A DNA stretch of 64,000 nt from Tricholoma matsutake (GCA_026075535.2 AP026549.1:5208001-5272000); one strand, 5' to 3'. Positions 22,400-34,275 are shown, numbered from the stretch's first letter. Made by a program: numbers and translations. Notes: generated by a model from the letters alone, not told the origin.

Positions 22400-25148
22400 T
22401 CATGACCAGAACTCATCCTCTTCATCAATCTCATCAGTTTTATCATCATTCTCCTCTGTCTCATGTTCTACCTGCTCACCCCTCATTTGCTTCTCAATGA
22501 TCTTGATGGTCTCTGAAAGTCCTGGATAAAGTGGGGTTTTGGCCCATGACCCAACTGCAACCTGAGCTTTGAATGTCTGTGGGCTGGTGCTATGCTGGAG
22601 ATGGTTGACCTCAAGTCTGCCAACTAAAAATGCACATTCAGCATCAACTGATGAAGCTATCATACATAATGTCTGAGTAGGTGCACAAATTAATACAATT
22701 TATACTGACCTGGTCCTGAACAAAAATCAAGTCCCATCTTTCCTACATGAGGTTGATGCTCAGTTGCTTGATTCCAGTATTTCATATATCCTCCAGCCTC
22801 CTTGACAGCAGAGGATTTGATGACTGGATCAGCCAAGTAGGTATGAGTGAGAACTGTCTTCTTGATATCTCAGATTTGGGCAGCTGTGTGACCATGATCC
22901 TTGAACCATTTGAGCTTCTTATCAGGACACATGACTGTGTAGTGTCAGAACCAAGAAATGATAGAATATTCCACACTTACCAATAGCAATGACATATAGT
23001 TCAGTTTCCTTCATAAGAGTGTAATACTTGTTGATAAGAATAAGAATGGCCTGTGCTGCCACACAAACAACATTAGGAAGCTCAGATTCTTCATCATCAC
23101 AAACTAGGTTTATGGATTGCTCAATAGAATCTAGCATTGGTAAAACCTCTGCAATAAGGGGAACCTGAGACTGTGAAAACAATTTTGTTGGCTCCCCAAA
23201 CACCTGAAAAAAGATTGAATCAATTGTCTGTTCAAACTTCAAAGCAATATAAAACTATAACCTCAAGAACAGCACTAAGTGTTTCTGCAAGGTTCCACTG
23301 GGCTTCTGAAAGTCGATATGCTTGTAGCTTGTTGATTGCAGCACCTGTAAGCTATTCAACAGGACTTCTGAAATACAGGTGAGCATCTAAGCATGTGAGA
23401 TCCAAATTCCATTGAGTAGGAACACAATGATCAAGCATTGTCTTATCACCAGGAAGATCTTTGTCATTTGCGATGAGGTTGTCAAACTTCTCTTTAAGTG
23501 TTGAATTATCATGAACACATTGAGCAAGCCCAGCAACCTGTAAATCTATTGTAGCTTTATAGCATATGACATAGTAGTTATTTAGACTTACTCAGGAAAA
23601 AAGTTGAAGAACCATCTTCTCCTCTTCAGTATCAATTGTAACACCCCTCTCTCTCATTTTTTCAATTGCCTGCCCATGGGTGGTTTTGAGAATAGCAGAA
23701 TCATGGGCATCCCAACCATCATGCAGCATCAGTTGCAATACTTTCCTCTTCAACAGCAAGATCATCATCAGAGGAATCATCACTTTCAGCAACAACTGTC
23801 ACTACAATATATTTTAGATATATTCTCATCAAACATTTAATTTATCTGGAAGCTCACCATTAGAATCTGCAGTTGCCTTCTTTTGTGGCTGCCAAAAAAA
23901 GAATGATATAAAAACCTGGGAGTTTGTTGATAAAATAAAACAAAAGACAATGGCCATATATACCTTAGCCAAGAGGTTGATAATGTGTGGAAAGCAATGA
24001 CCACGAGATGCCATCCCACAAAATGATGGAATGAGAGAGGGAAGGTATTTTGCCAGCCCATCATTGTTACTTGCATTGTCCATACAAATTGAAAGAAGCT
24101 AAAACAAGATTAATCATCTTTAGCCAGTTATAAAAAAACTAAATTAAAAAACCAGTTTATCAAGCCCAAATCGTTTCAGACAGTTGGCCATGACCTCAGC
24201 AAGATACTTTCCATCGTGTTTTTGTGTTAGCCTAGAACAAATAGAAGGCTAAGCAATTCTGCTAATATTTGGACACTAACCATATAAATTCCAATACTGC
24301 ATGGTAGATAACCCCTCTTGAAACCAAACAACAACAATTCCAAGAAAGGATGCAACAATAGGTGCTGTCCATCCATCAAGAACCAAATGAATTGTGCTGT
24401 TGAGAGCCTTGGTACATTTGAGCACAACATCCATTATGGGAAAAAAAAATCAGAAACACACCATGAAATAGTTACGAATGTTTTTTGACATTTCAGCATA
24501 TATAGCTTTAATATCATGGGAAACTGTCTGAGGCAAAGGGAGAATTGTTCCTGGCCAGAGCATCTCAACCTCAGCCTGATAGTCTTCATCAAGAACTGAA
24601 TTAAAAGGGTGATGGTTTTTTGCACAATGCATAGCAATCATAGTATGGTGACCTGCAGGTGAGTATGGTGCTCCAGTACATTGAGGAGCATCACCAGAGA
24701 CAACACCAAGGCGTTTATCACATGCTTTGACACCATCTTGAAGGTTCTTTGTTTCATGGCCACTTGACATGCAAGAACACAGGTGAGGAGTATGGTGAAC
24801 AAGGTCAACCTTGCAACACCATCTTCAAGGGTTCCTCATTATTGTCCACTTCTTGGTGAAGGGATATGTCATAGTGATCATAGATCTTTGAGCACCAAGT
24901 GGACTTTGAAGCCTCTGAATAAATGAAGTAATATAGACCAGGCCAGCCTGGAGGGGACATTGGTACTGACCAACAATCTCCTGGTCAGGTAAGGACCACA
25001 CTTTGACATCTGTCTTACTAACAATGGTCTTCTTTGCAGCTTGAGCCTTGATAGGAGAGATAAGGACAGCTGGCTGCTCAACAGGCTCAGGTGTAGTTGG
25101 TCTGGCTCTTCCTGCACCCTGTACAGCTAGGAAGTGTTGATGAGGCAT
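22400..25148 (-). pseudogene. hAT-family transposase gene, mildly decayed
   Basis: Conserved hAT blocks are in order on the minus strand: LNSTIHLVLDGWTAP followed by SFLGIVVVWF (first catalytic Asp region, about 24410-24290), KHDGKYLAE, MDNASNND (second Asp, near 24075), HCFPHIINLLAK, PTQWNLDLTCLDAHLY, the segment CPDKKLKWFKDHGH, and the C-terminal dimerisation block SVDAECAFLVGRL with EVNHLQHSTSPQTF. Frames change between blocks where GT-AG introns can be drawn, for example after INLLAK. Some in-frame stops remain, including a TGA in AQIxDIKK where arginine is normal. A BED-type zinc finger may lie near 24700-24850 but is not clear. It is the transposase expected for the 14149-27227 element. 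Confidence 0.85.
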
Positions 25149-25299
25149 TCTTATGTGCTACAGAGGAGGGGGAAGGGAACAAAGAATGGTGAAACACCAA
25201 CACAACAACCTGCCAGCGATAAGCAGAGTTCAAACTGCATTTGGCATGAGTGCTTGACACACCTAGCCTAGTGACCACTCATGTGAGAAGAGCAAGTGT

Positions 25300-27120
25300 C
25301 AATTGGGATTGACACTCTCATCCCCATGAGGCAGTGGTCATGAGTCTATGGCATGCCTTACTGCACTGGTCCTACAGGTAGACCCACTGTCTCCCATCGA
25401 ATCATCCACCAACAGCTCCTGCACCTGAGAAGACCCGCAATTGTGGGCTCCTTCAAATACAGGAGCTGATAACAATGATGACACCATGTCATCATTGTCA
25501 GGGCTGGAGTAGCACAGAAGAGGATCCACCCTGCAAGCAGTTGCTTGTGGGCATGGGTGTCATCTTGTACTACTAGACTTGTAGGGTAGCAAAGAAAAAG
25601 AAAAGACAATAAAAAAATAAACTTACAGCCCAAGAGACATCAACATCTCTTGGGCCCTTTTTGTGCACACCTCCTTTCATCGTTGTCATCAGCCATAGTT
25701 GTGCCCCCTCCCGTCATTGGTACCTTGCTGCTTGTGTGCCTCCCTCCCATTATCGTCTCCCTCTCCCTTCATCTCTCTTCCCCCCATCTCTTGACCCTGT
25801 GAGCAGGGGCTCTCAGCGGTGCCACCTGCCATTGTGTTTGTTGGCCGAATGTGCCTTGCTCGTCATTGCTGTGTTGTCGTTTGCTGTCCCCGCTGTTTAT
25901 TTGTTGCCTCCCCTGTTTGTTCATCTTCCCCACTCTTTGTGATCCCCTATATTTGTTGCCCTGCTGTTTGGTGTTTGTTCATTGGTGTTTGTTCATGGGT
26001 ATTTGTTTATTGGTGTTTGTTCATGGGTGTTTGTTCGTGGGTATTTGTTCATTGGTGTCTGTTGGTTGGTGTTTGTTTGTTGGTGCTTGTTTGCTTGTTG
26101 GTGTTTGTTTGTTGGTGTTTGTTTGCTTGTTGGTGTTTGCTTGTTGGTGTCATTATTTGACGTCCTGGTTCCATTGTCGTCAGCACCTCCATCTCCCCCT
26201 GCAAGCAGTGGCTCGCAGGTGGGGTGGTGGTGCTGTGACATGGTGTCAGCCGTGGTGTGGTGTTGATGTTGCTGTTTAGGAATGGAACCCCCACCCTGTG
26301 AGCAGAGGCTTGCAGCAGTAGCATAGGGCATAGGGCACGGAGAGGGCATGGGTGTGACGCAGGAGATGTCATAGGCAAACAAAAAGAAACTAGAGAAGAA
26401 AGAGTTAGTAAAAGAAAAGAAAAGAAATAAAAGAAACATATGCTATGGCCCAAACGACATTGTTCGTCATTTGGGCTAGCTTTGCACTGTGGTGGTGGTG
26501 GTGGTGGTGGTGTCCCCTGTCATCATTGCAGTGTCATTGTGGGCCCGTTGTAGCATGAGAGGTGGGCCAGTCATTGTCGTCAACAGTAGTTAGTATCTAT
26601 AAAAAATTATTAGTGATGAAAAAATGACATGAGAAAAGCAAAAAGAAATTTACCTGGGGCCCAAGAGATGTCGACGGCGTCCTCGTCCCTCATGTGTCGT
26701 CCTCACCCTGTCATCATCATCGCTGCCATCATTGTCCTGCCATCACTGTCCTCCCCCTGTCATCATGGACCTCAGGTGGTCCTGGTTCTGGTTCTTGTTT
26801 CCCTGGTCTGGTCCTCATTGATGTTCAGTCATTCCTGGTCCCGGTTGTCATTGTCGTTGTGTCAGGGTGGGGTTCATCGCCATCATTGGCAATAGCTAAA
26901 ACTAGTAATTAGTTAGTAACAATAAAATAAAATGAAATGAAACTTACATATGGCCCAAGAAATATTGTCAACATTTCTTGGGCACTCCACATTTGGTTAT
27001 CCTCACCTCAAGTTTATAAATGGGGGGTGGTCGTGATGTGCATCCTAAGTGATGCAAACACGAGCCTGAGTGTTCTCAGATGACTCATACTGGTGTCTTT
27101 CCCTATTTGGCACTAACATC
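25300..27120. repeat. Right arm repeats of the hAT element, inverted relative to the left arm
   Basis: Four hairpins of the same type as the left arm lie at 25627-25657, 26447-26477, about 26656-26690 (degenerate) and 26953-26983. Three are preceded by ACTTAC or TTTACC, the reverse complement of the donor-like sequence after the left-arm hairpins. CCTGCAAGCAGTGGCTCGCAGG near 26195 and similar motifs near 25530 and 26297 are the inverted form of the left-arm TGCTTGCAGGG. Reading frames here are low-complexity and unlikely to be genes. Confidence 0.6.
25970..26155. repeat. GTTTGTT minisatellite
   Basis: A tandem array built from GGTGTTTGTT with TCAT, TGT or GCTTGTT spacers runs for about 185 bp. 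It creates long open frames on both strands (Val/Cys/Leu repeats on plus, Asn/Lys/Gln/Thr on minus) that are by-products of the repeat. A perfect (GGT)8 microsatellite lies nearby at 26489-26512. Confidence 0.85.
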
Positions 27121-27235
27121 CGCAATCCACAGATATCTGTCACATTTTATCTGTATCTATCTATATCCGTATGTTTACATAATCCATGGGTGGCTATCCG
27201 GATAATGGCCATCCATGGTAGGCCCTAATTTAGAC

Positions 27236-27594
27236 TCCATCAATGTCAGAGTTATCATGTGACAGGCTACTAAGCACATAACTTGGTAAATTACTACTTC
27301 AAGATCTTTGGGTGGTAAATTTAGTGTTTCAAAGTCTGGTCAGGTTCAGTTTTCAGCCCTAATTTGCCATAATCGAACTCTGACCAGTTCGTCATGGCTT
27401 CAAAAGGCTTCAGAACCTGACTGAACCCTGCCTGACTGGTTACAAGCAGTCAGACACAGTTTAGTGACCAGTTCACATCAGTTTTGACTCAACACAGTCA
27501 GAACCAGTCTTAACTGGTCCTAACTGGTACCCACGTCATAGATCTGGAACCAACAAGAGTCACAATATTAATAATACAATAAGAAACTATACAA
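27236..27594. repeat. ACTGGTC-rich degenerate repeat block
   Basis: Many near copies of AACTGGTC/GACCAGTT occur between about 27330 and 27540. Similar blocks lie at 22200-22290, 28190-28370, 28870-29040 and 48640-48720. They look like remnants of the ends of one DNA-element family, but no single consensus unit or target duplication could be defined. Confidence 0.45.
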
Positions 27595-28141
27595 GTAGTT
27601 TAAAAATAACATAAGTGGGGCATGCCCAACCTGTAGAGTGAGGTGTTCAGAGGCTTATATAGGTTGGGAGAGTGCACAGACCATTTGCACCTATTTGGTA
27701 GTCATGTGCATATCAAATAATATTGGCAGATGTGTGCTGACAGACAAAACCTTTCATAACTCGGTCAGTTGTGGGCCAATTCAAAAATGGATTACGGTGT
27801 TCAAATCAGTGTGAAAATCTGGTTTGGATGGTATACAGAATGTTCTAATAAAAGTGATATAAAATCTTGCATTTTTAAGAAGTGGTGGGAACCTGGACTT
27901 TTATATACTGTCCGAACCAGATTTTCATGCTGATTTGAACACCGTAATCCATTTTTGAATCGGCCTACAACTGACCGAGTTATGAAAGGTTTTGTCTGCC
28001 AGCACACATCTGTCAATATCATTTGATATGCACATGACTACCAAATAGGTGCAAATGGTCCATGCACTCTCCCAGCCTATATAAGCCTCTGAACACCTCA
28101 GTAAAGGTTGGGCATGCCCCACTTATGTTATTTTTAAATTA
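27595..28141. mobile_element. Foldback/MITE-like element with 240-bp arms
   Basis: Bases 27595-27835 and 27902-28141 are reverse complements over about 240 bp at high identity, separated by a loop of about 66 bp. The ends read GTAGTTTAAAAATAAC on the left and, in reverse complement, GTAATTTAAAAATAAC on the right. Landmarks on each arm are GGGGCATGCCCAACC and GGATTACGGTGTTCAAATCA. No transposase or clear target duplication is present, so it is a non-autonomous foldback element or an inverted duplication able to form long double-stranded RNA. Confidence 0.85.
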
Positions 28142-29739
28142 CTTTTGTTGTTTGTTATGATATAAATACAATTATATTCTTATTTCCTTGAGCTCCGTCA
28201 TAACTGGTCAGAGCCAGTCAGAGTCAGTTCACAACAGCACCATGGGTCCCCCTGACTGAACCATCACACAAATGAAAGGCCCTGACTGTGACCGGAAGTT
28301 TGGTCAGTTCTGGTCAGAGTTCAGTCAGGTTCTGGTTATTTCCAGTTAGGATAACCTGACTTCAAATCACTAGATAAATTACAGTATGAAGGGGGTATCA
28401 CATGATATACCATATAGGATTAGTTAGTCCAGCCCTTGAGCCCTTAATAAAAAAAGTTCAAGTCACATGATCATAGAGTTGAAAGTTAGAGGCACCTTGT
28501 GTAACAGTTGAGAGGCTTTGAACTCCAGGTAAAATCTATGTTGTTGTGATATTCATCATAAGTATGTAACAGAGTCCTACTATAGGCTTTTTTGGTGTGT
28601 TGGGGCATGTTTTAAGTTTTAGGTGAATATGAAGTTGTTAACATTGTGTGAAGACAATTATGATAGTAATAGATGCAGTCTAAGGTAGGAAACTTGGGAA
28701 TCAATTTTGCCACCATTCAAGGCTTAAAAAATGTCTCAATTGAGGTTGTATCTTTGCCTACCACCAATAGACAGCAGTAGTGTCAACCATGAAGTACCAC
28801 ACTTCTATTTATTTATTACACCAGACTTCAAGTTCATGAAGTATATTCCTGGATTATCATTAGTGTTTTAAGGTTCAGTTCAGTTTGGTTTTTTGACCCT
28901 ATGATGGGTAGACCATAGCTGTAACCAGTCTAGGACTGACCCAGACATTTGGGGGGACTGAACCAGACTGACTAAGACCGGTCTTTTTCAGTTAATAGAC
29001 CAAAAAAAGACTGGTTAAGACTGGTTTTTGTTGTGAAATTTGTCATACTATAAAACTTATATGTATCTCAATGGAGATTACCTGGAACACTTAACCATTA
29101 TACCTCAGGATAGATAATGTAATTCCCCGGAGTTTGATTCTATGTTTAAGAGATTTCATCAAGATTTGACTGAGATATGGCCAAAACAAAAGTACAGTGT
29201 ATGAGTTTACTGTTTGTAGTTTGTGGCTTGTAGTATGTAGTTACAACTTGTCAGGGCTGTCAAATGAATGAAATATACAAGGTACAGATATTTATGTGTT
29301 ATTTTGATGTCATGGATGATGTCCAACTGTACCCCACATTTTGTAGCACAAGTTATAAGCAGTACAATCAATGTTATTCTGATCACAAAAAAATAATGGT
29401 CTGAAAATGTATTTGGTCATATCTTTCTCAGTTCTTGACTGTCCAATGGCCGAATTCAAGGTAATAGGCAGGGTAATCAGGGGAGGTAGCTCATGTAGTC
29501 AAATAACAGGTCTTAACTGATTTGGTCTTTTTGCAGTTAACAATGTTTTTCAAATTTGAAAGACCTTAACCTTAACTAGTAATTGTCAAGGGTTTTAAAA
29601 CCCATGTGGGTATTGGCAAGGGTAAGTCATGGGTATGTGTGTGGGTACAAAGTTGTGACCCTTGAGAAACCCATACCCATGGCACAGGTTGGTGGGTATT
29701 GGGTTTTTACCATGAGGGGGGACTTCCTAGTGAGCACAG
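28142..29739. other. Decayed repeat DNA without genes
   Basis: Holds two ACTGG-rich blocks (28190-28370 and 28870-29040) and, at about 29583-29715, a block of GGGTA/TACCC motifs resembling 48440-48620. No coding region or RNA gene is recognised. Confidence 0.4.
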
Positions 29740-29870
29740 TGAGAGTCAAAAAGAGACCTACATGTCTCATATACTCCTATTGCAAGTAGTGAGTGTACTA
29801 CATTCTATAGATAGCATGTGCTATTAATAGCATTATGTAGGACTGGGCATGGCTTGCCTGTATCCCAACA
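29740..29870 (-). repeat. Probable 3' LTR of the decayed Copia element
   Basis: A 131-bp segment closely repeated at 46636-46769; on the minus strand it starts TGTTGGGATAC and ends GACTCTCA. The minus-strand purine tract just before it supports its 3' LTR identity. Confidence 0.7.
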
Positions 29871-32442
29871 CTCCCCCTCAAGCCTACTATGGTTTGAGTA
29901 CAGGGGAATGGTTACTTCATCCAGGTGCATCAAAATCTCTGTGTGGTGGAAAACCCTGTGGGAAAAACCTATCCACATGTGAGGAAAGCTACTGGGTTAC
30001 TCATGCATTGACTGGATGCCCATCTCTTCTCTATGTTGCATAAATTTTGGCTTTGGTAGAGCTTTGGTTAATACACCTGCAGTTTGCTCCAGATCATGAC
30101 AGTTTTGTATATCAAGAACTTTTTTGTTCATGAGGTCCCTGACCTAGTGATGGCGAAGAGCAATGTGTTTTAAATGTTGATGGAATTGTGGGTTGTGTGT
30201 TAATACTACAGACCCCTTGTTGTTCCCAAAAATAATTGTTGGGTCATCTTGAATAAATCCAAGTTTGCCATATAAATTTCTGAGTCAGGTTGCTTTGTGT
30301 CCAGCTTTCAAGAGAGCTACATATTCCACCTCCATGGAGGACAAGGCGATGATCATTTGTTTCTTTGATTTCTAGGTCACTGCTCCCCCTGCTGTCAGAA
30401 AAATGTATCCCATTGTGGACTTGTGGTCAGCTGCATTTGAAAAGGCAGTGTCTGCATACCCATAGAATAGGTTACTTGCTCCAGTCACATCCTGAGATCT
30501 GTGGTAAGTGATCCCAAGAGTTTTTGTACCTGTAAGGTACCTGAGTATCCACTTTAATGCACCATGGTGTTGGAGACCTGGGTTAGTGGTGTAGGCAGCC
30601 AATTTGTTCATGGTGTATGAGATATCCAGTCTTGTGGAGTTTGCAATAAACTGTAGACTTTCCAATAATTTTGAATGAATTACTTCAGTTGGGTTTGTTG
30701 TGATCTGGATTTATTCCTAGCTTAATATTTGGATCCATTGGTATACTGACAGGGTTCACATCAGCCATCCCTCCTTGAGGAGGATATTCTCAACATATTT
30801 CTGTTGAGAAATAGTAACAGAATTGCTGGTGTGATTTATTTCTACACCAACAATCTTGCTTGGTTCCCCAAGGTCTGTAACTTGCCATTCTGAGCATAAC
30901 AAGTTCTTCATATGTTCCATCATCACATCAGATGATGCAAAGAGAAGCAAGTTGTTGACCCAGATGGCCATAATTCTGATGTTGTCTCCATCCCATTGAA
31001 TATAAATGCAAGAATCTGTGAGTAAGCGTTTGTAGCTGTGAGACTTGAGTTTTTTATCAAGTTGCTTATTCCACTCTCTCCCAGCTTGTTTTAGGCCATA
31101 AAGAGTCCTGACCAGCCAACATACTCAGCCCATTTCATCCTCGCATCCCTCAGGATGTCGCATGTATATTTTTTCTTGCAAAATGCCACTCAGGTAAGCC
31201 CCCTTGACATCCATCTGTTGCAGTTGGAGTTTCTTTATAGGTACAAGGGTGAGAATTGTGTGCAACATATTAATCCTAACAACAGGCAAATAGGTTTCCA
31301 TATAATTGTAACCTGGCCACTGTGCACATCCTTTTACTACCAGTCTTGCTTGTTTCCTAATTTCATCCCCTGTCAAGACCAATTCCTCTGACTGGATTTC
31401 TGATTGTTTTCTGCTGTCTTTCCCAGCTGCCTTGCATCACAGCCCACCTCCTATCAGCAGCACCACCTAGAGATGAAATTCCCTCATTTCCAATTTGACA
31501 AAATGGTTTCAGGATATTTGTCTCAGGAGGCTGGTTTGCAAATTATCACAGCCTCAGAAACTCTGATTGCTTCTGATCCTTAGTATTTAAGCTACTACTT
31601 TCATCTTGTATTAGGCAGTTTGTAAAACAACAAAGTCACCCAACTTGATTCCAACCAAGTTAACTTCCCCAAATCCTCTCCTAAGTCTGTCTTGAACTTT
31701 ACCTTGCTCTCTCTGGAGAATCTCTGGGACTTGTATCTTCCTCCTTACCCTTGTCTTGAAATTAGGACACTTGATGAGGAGAAGGGTGCAACTTCTTACA
31801 AGTTGAAGCCAAGTCCTTCCTGTCCTGACTCCTCTTACACTTGGTGCATCAAGCCAAGTGGACTCTGTCCCAGAATTCTGTTGGGTTTCCTTTTCTGCTT
31901 CTGTCCTCCCTTTATTCTTCGACCACTACTGACTGGGTATGACCAGAAATCCAATGACTTCCTTCATTCTGCTCAGAACTTGACATCCCCCTGGCTATTC
32001 CTTTTATTAATAAAGATCCATTTATTGGAGATAGGCATAATGACAAAATCTTTTTGGTCCTATCTTGATTCTTGACATTGTGTACAAAAAGTCCTGAAAT
32101 GCCAGGATACATTGTAAGGCTTTAACAAGGAGATTACATCTCAAAATTCCAAAGGACTGTTACATAACCAAGGACTGGACCTTCAAGCACTAGTTATTCT
32201 ACATTCCAGAACATTTTCCAAATGAAGAATGTAATTTCAACCTTTACATGTTGAAACTAATTCAACAGTTCTGCAGCCTGCAATTTTTGCTTCTTTACCT
32301 CCTACACCTGTTATGGAAATATTTCCCAAAGGTGTGTAATCAGTAAAGGACTCTCACTGATGTGTTACATGTGAGGTTGTCACTGAATCTGCTAACCAAT
32401 CATAAAAGATCAAGCGCTCATCATTGCCATCAGCATTACAGG
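29871..32442 (-). pseudogene. Copia pol remnant: protease, RT, RNase H
   Basis: From the 5' side: a protease piece near 32300-32440 (WLADSVTTSH, with Val where the active-site DSG has Gly). Then comes a long poorly framed region near 31450-32290 where integrase would be expected and is not recognisable. RT follows (QMDVKGAYLSGILQEKIYM at about 31200, DLGEPSKIVGVEI near 30850), then RNase H (GYADTAFSNAADHKSTMGYI near 30450). Frames are broken repeatedly and the YVDD-type active site is altered (WVNNLLLFA). Confidence 0.8.
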
Positions 32443-33096
32443 TGTTAAGGGCGAAGCCTCAACCACTCGATCTAGTTGATGTTGTTTGATGAGGTGCTTC
32501 CTCGATGAGTCATTTGGCACTAGTCTTACTCAGAGCATCCAGCGTAAGATGGGTAGTACACTCTAGCAGGCCTTCTGCATAGAGTTGTTCAGGTTCACGC
32601 ACTAAGGGGCTTCCTTAGTGGTTTTGAGTAAGTTTACGAGTTTGCAAGCTAAGGCTGTAGATTGCCTAGATCTAAACTAAGGACATCCCTACTACAAGTT
32701 GCAGTACTTATACTAGAAGGGAGGTCCCTATCATCCAATCAGAAAGGTAGATGCATATCAAGTAACAATAGAAACAATAGGCCTCATGCCTTGCATGAGG
32801 CATCCGATGTCATGGAGTGCTGTGGCGCAGCATGTCAATCATGAGAGTCCGAAGTCATGGACCTCATGTCAAAGTGCTGTTGCATCGCAGCATGTATGGG
32901 TGTGGGTTCAGGTGCATGGAGTCACCATGCATCAAGGGTGCCTTCCATGGGAAGGGGATCAAGCATGCTGTTGGCATGCATTGTAGGTTTGTCTGGTGTC
33001 AAGGGCATGCCACAGGCATGAGTCAAGGGGTGCCTCCTGTCTGGAGGGGATCATCGGGTGCATTGGGTTCCATGAGCTACAAGGAAAATTGTAACA
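32443..33096 (-). repeat. 3' LTR of the 8-kb chromovirus
   Basis: This 654-bp LTR is about 60 bp longer than its partner at 39847-40441 because of extra sequence around 32825-32885. A purine-rich GCGAGGGGGTAA on the minus strand adjoins its start. Confidence 0.9.
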
Positions 33097-33198
33097 TTAC
33101 CCCCTCGCTATGGTCAAAAGTTCCACACTTTGACCTAAATCTTTGTCTCTCCTTTGTGGTCTGATCGGGCATGGTCTGGTTATGTGGGTAGGTCAGGG

Positions 33199-34230
33199 TC
33201 AAGGGGTACAATGGAGGAATAGTTCATGTCCGAATTTGGACCATGATTGGGTTCTTCTGGTTTGTGCTGCCCTAGGTAGCGGTGTCAAGGAATCGGTGGT
33301 ATCATTGAAAGGGGGGCATTGCAGGATGGCAAATTCAATGTCTGTAATCGGGGGTTTGGGACTTGGTTGGAAGATGGCATAGAGGCAAAATGCAAAGGTG
33401 AGGGCTGCCACTGCAGCCAGGGTTGTGCCAACGACGATGGCAAGGATTGCAATCCCTGAGAGCATGGGTCTGTTTCTGTCATGCCATTGTCTTGGGTTCA
33501 CCTTTTTAAATCCTCCCGTAGGGTTCTCCTGTCATGTTTCCCATTGCATCATCATCAAAATCGTCATATCCTGAGTTAAAGAAGAGCTGCTGTCTGTACT
33601 TGGCTTCTTTCTGTTCGATCTCTTGATCTTTCCAAGGTTTCTCTGGGCAGTTCATCCTATAGTGTCCAGGGCCTCACTGTTTGCAATACTTGCAAACATA
33701 TTGTTGGCAAATCAGGCTGAAATGGCCTATCTGTTGGCAGATGAAACATCTGGCATGTCTCATGTGTGGAGGGGACCAAGGCAGTTGGGTGGTTTTCAGT
33801 TCGGGTTCGGGGGTGGTCAGATCAATTACTTCAGGTGCCCTAGGCATGATCTTCGTGTTCTTCATAGAATGGGAGGAGTCTCCAGAGGGAGCTTGTCATT
33901 CGTCTCTGTCGCTCTGCTTGCTGAATGGTGAGAGTGAGGTTGGTGGTTGTCTGTGTTGACCTAAAGGGGTGTGAGGTCCCTCAGCTATTCTCGGTCTATC
34001 TGACTGCGGTGCAATCATATCCTGGATCGTCTGTTTGATCCCCAGGGTGTCTGCATTGTTCATCGCTTCTTCTAGATTTCATTCCATTTGTTCGATTGTG
34101 CTTGCATAGTAGAAGCACATCCTGGCAAGATGGTATTTCAGTGTGTCGTGGGCAAGGTGAATGTGAAGGGCATCAGCATTTGATCAGTTTCATAGGTATT
34201 CTCAGGTGAATCATCGTTCGGCAGGCATTT
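33199..34230 (-). pseudogene. Extra ORF after the chromodomain: tandem zinc knuckles and a membrane-like segment
   Basis: Between the chromodomain and the 3' LTR the minus strand carries coding-like sequence not expected in a standard chromovirus. It has a helical stretch (YYASTIEQMEWNLEEAMNN), then APEVIDLTTPEPELK, a CCHC knuckle CFICQQIGHFSLIC and a second, YVCKYCKQ plus GPGHYRMNC, separated by one in-frame TGA. An acidic GYDDFDDD follows. After a frame change, 33501-33199 has a hydrophobic segment, SGIAILAIVVGTTLAAVAAL running into TFAFCLYAIF. It could be a captured second gag-like gene, or a membrane protein in the env position. The frames are broken, so no function is claimed. Confidence 0.55.
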
Positions 34231-34275
34231 TCGGGGAGTGTCATAGTGGGAAGAAGGGGGGGGTTCTGGGTTTCG

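Larger units (their letters stand above)
14149..27227 (-). mobile_element. hAT DNA transposon with a nested Gypsy element
   Basis: The left end TAGGGCCTACCGTGGATG at 14149 and the reverse complement of the right end at 27227 (TAGGGCCTACCATGGATG) form terminal inverted repeats. Both ends are flanked by the identical 8-bp duplication ATTTAGAC (14141-14148 and 27228-27235), the hallmark length for hAT elements. The interior carries a hAT transposase gene on the minus strand. Total length is 13.1 kb, or about 6.9 kb without the chromovirus at 14281-20500. ATCCATGG-like motifs recur near both ends. Stops in the transposase show that the copy is inactive, but the ends and duplication are well preserved. 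Confidence 0.88.

Noticed and set aside
25993..26453. Long minus-strand frames rich in Asn, Gln, Thr and Lys
   Set aside because: They arise from the GTTTGTT minisatellite; the plus strand is equally open with Val/Cys/Leu repeats, so no protein is supported.
20501..27120. CRISPR-like array
   Set aside because: The repeated hairpins vary in sequence, are about 300 bp apart and occur in both orientations inside a eukaryotic transposon.
14140..27236. A 10-bp target duplication (AATTTAGACT) for the hAT element
   Set aside because: Assigning T and A as the outermost element bases gives TAGGG ends and an exact 8-bp duplication, the known hAT length.
33199..33501. Calling the hydrophobic frame a genuine envelope gene
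   Set aside because: Only one hydrophobic segment is seen, with no signal peptide or cleavage site, and the frame is separated from the upstream ORF by stops.
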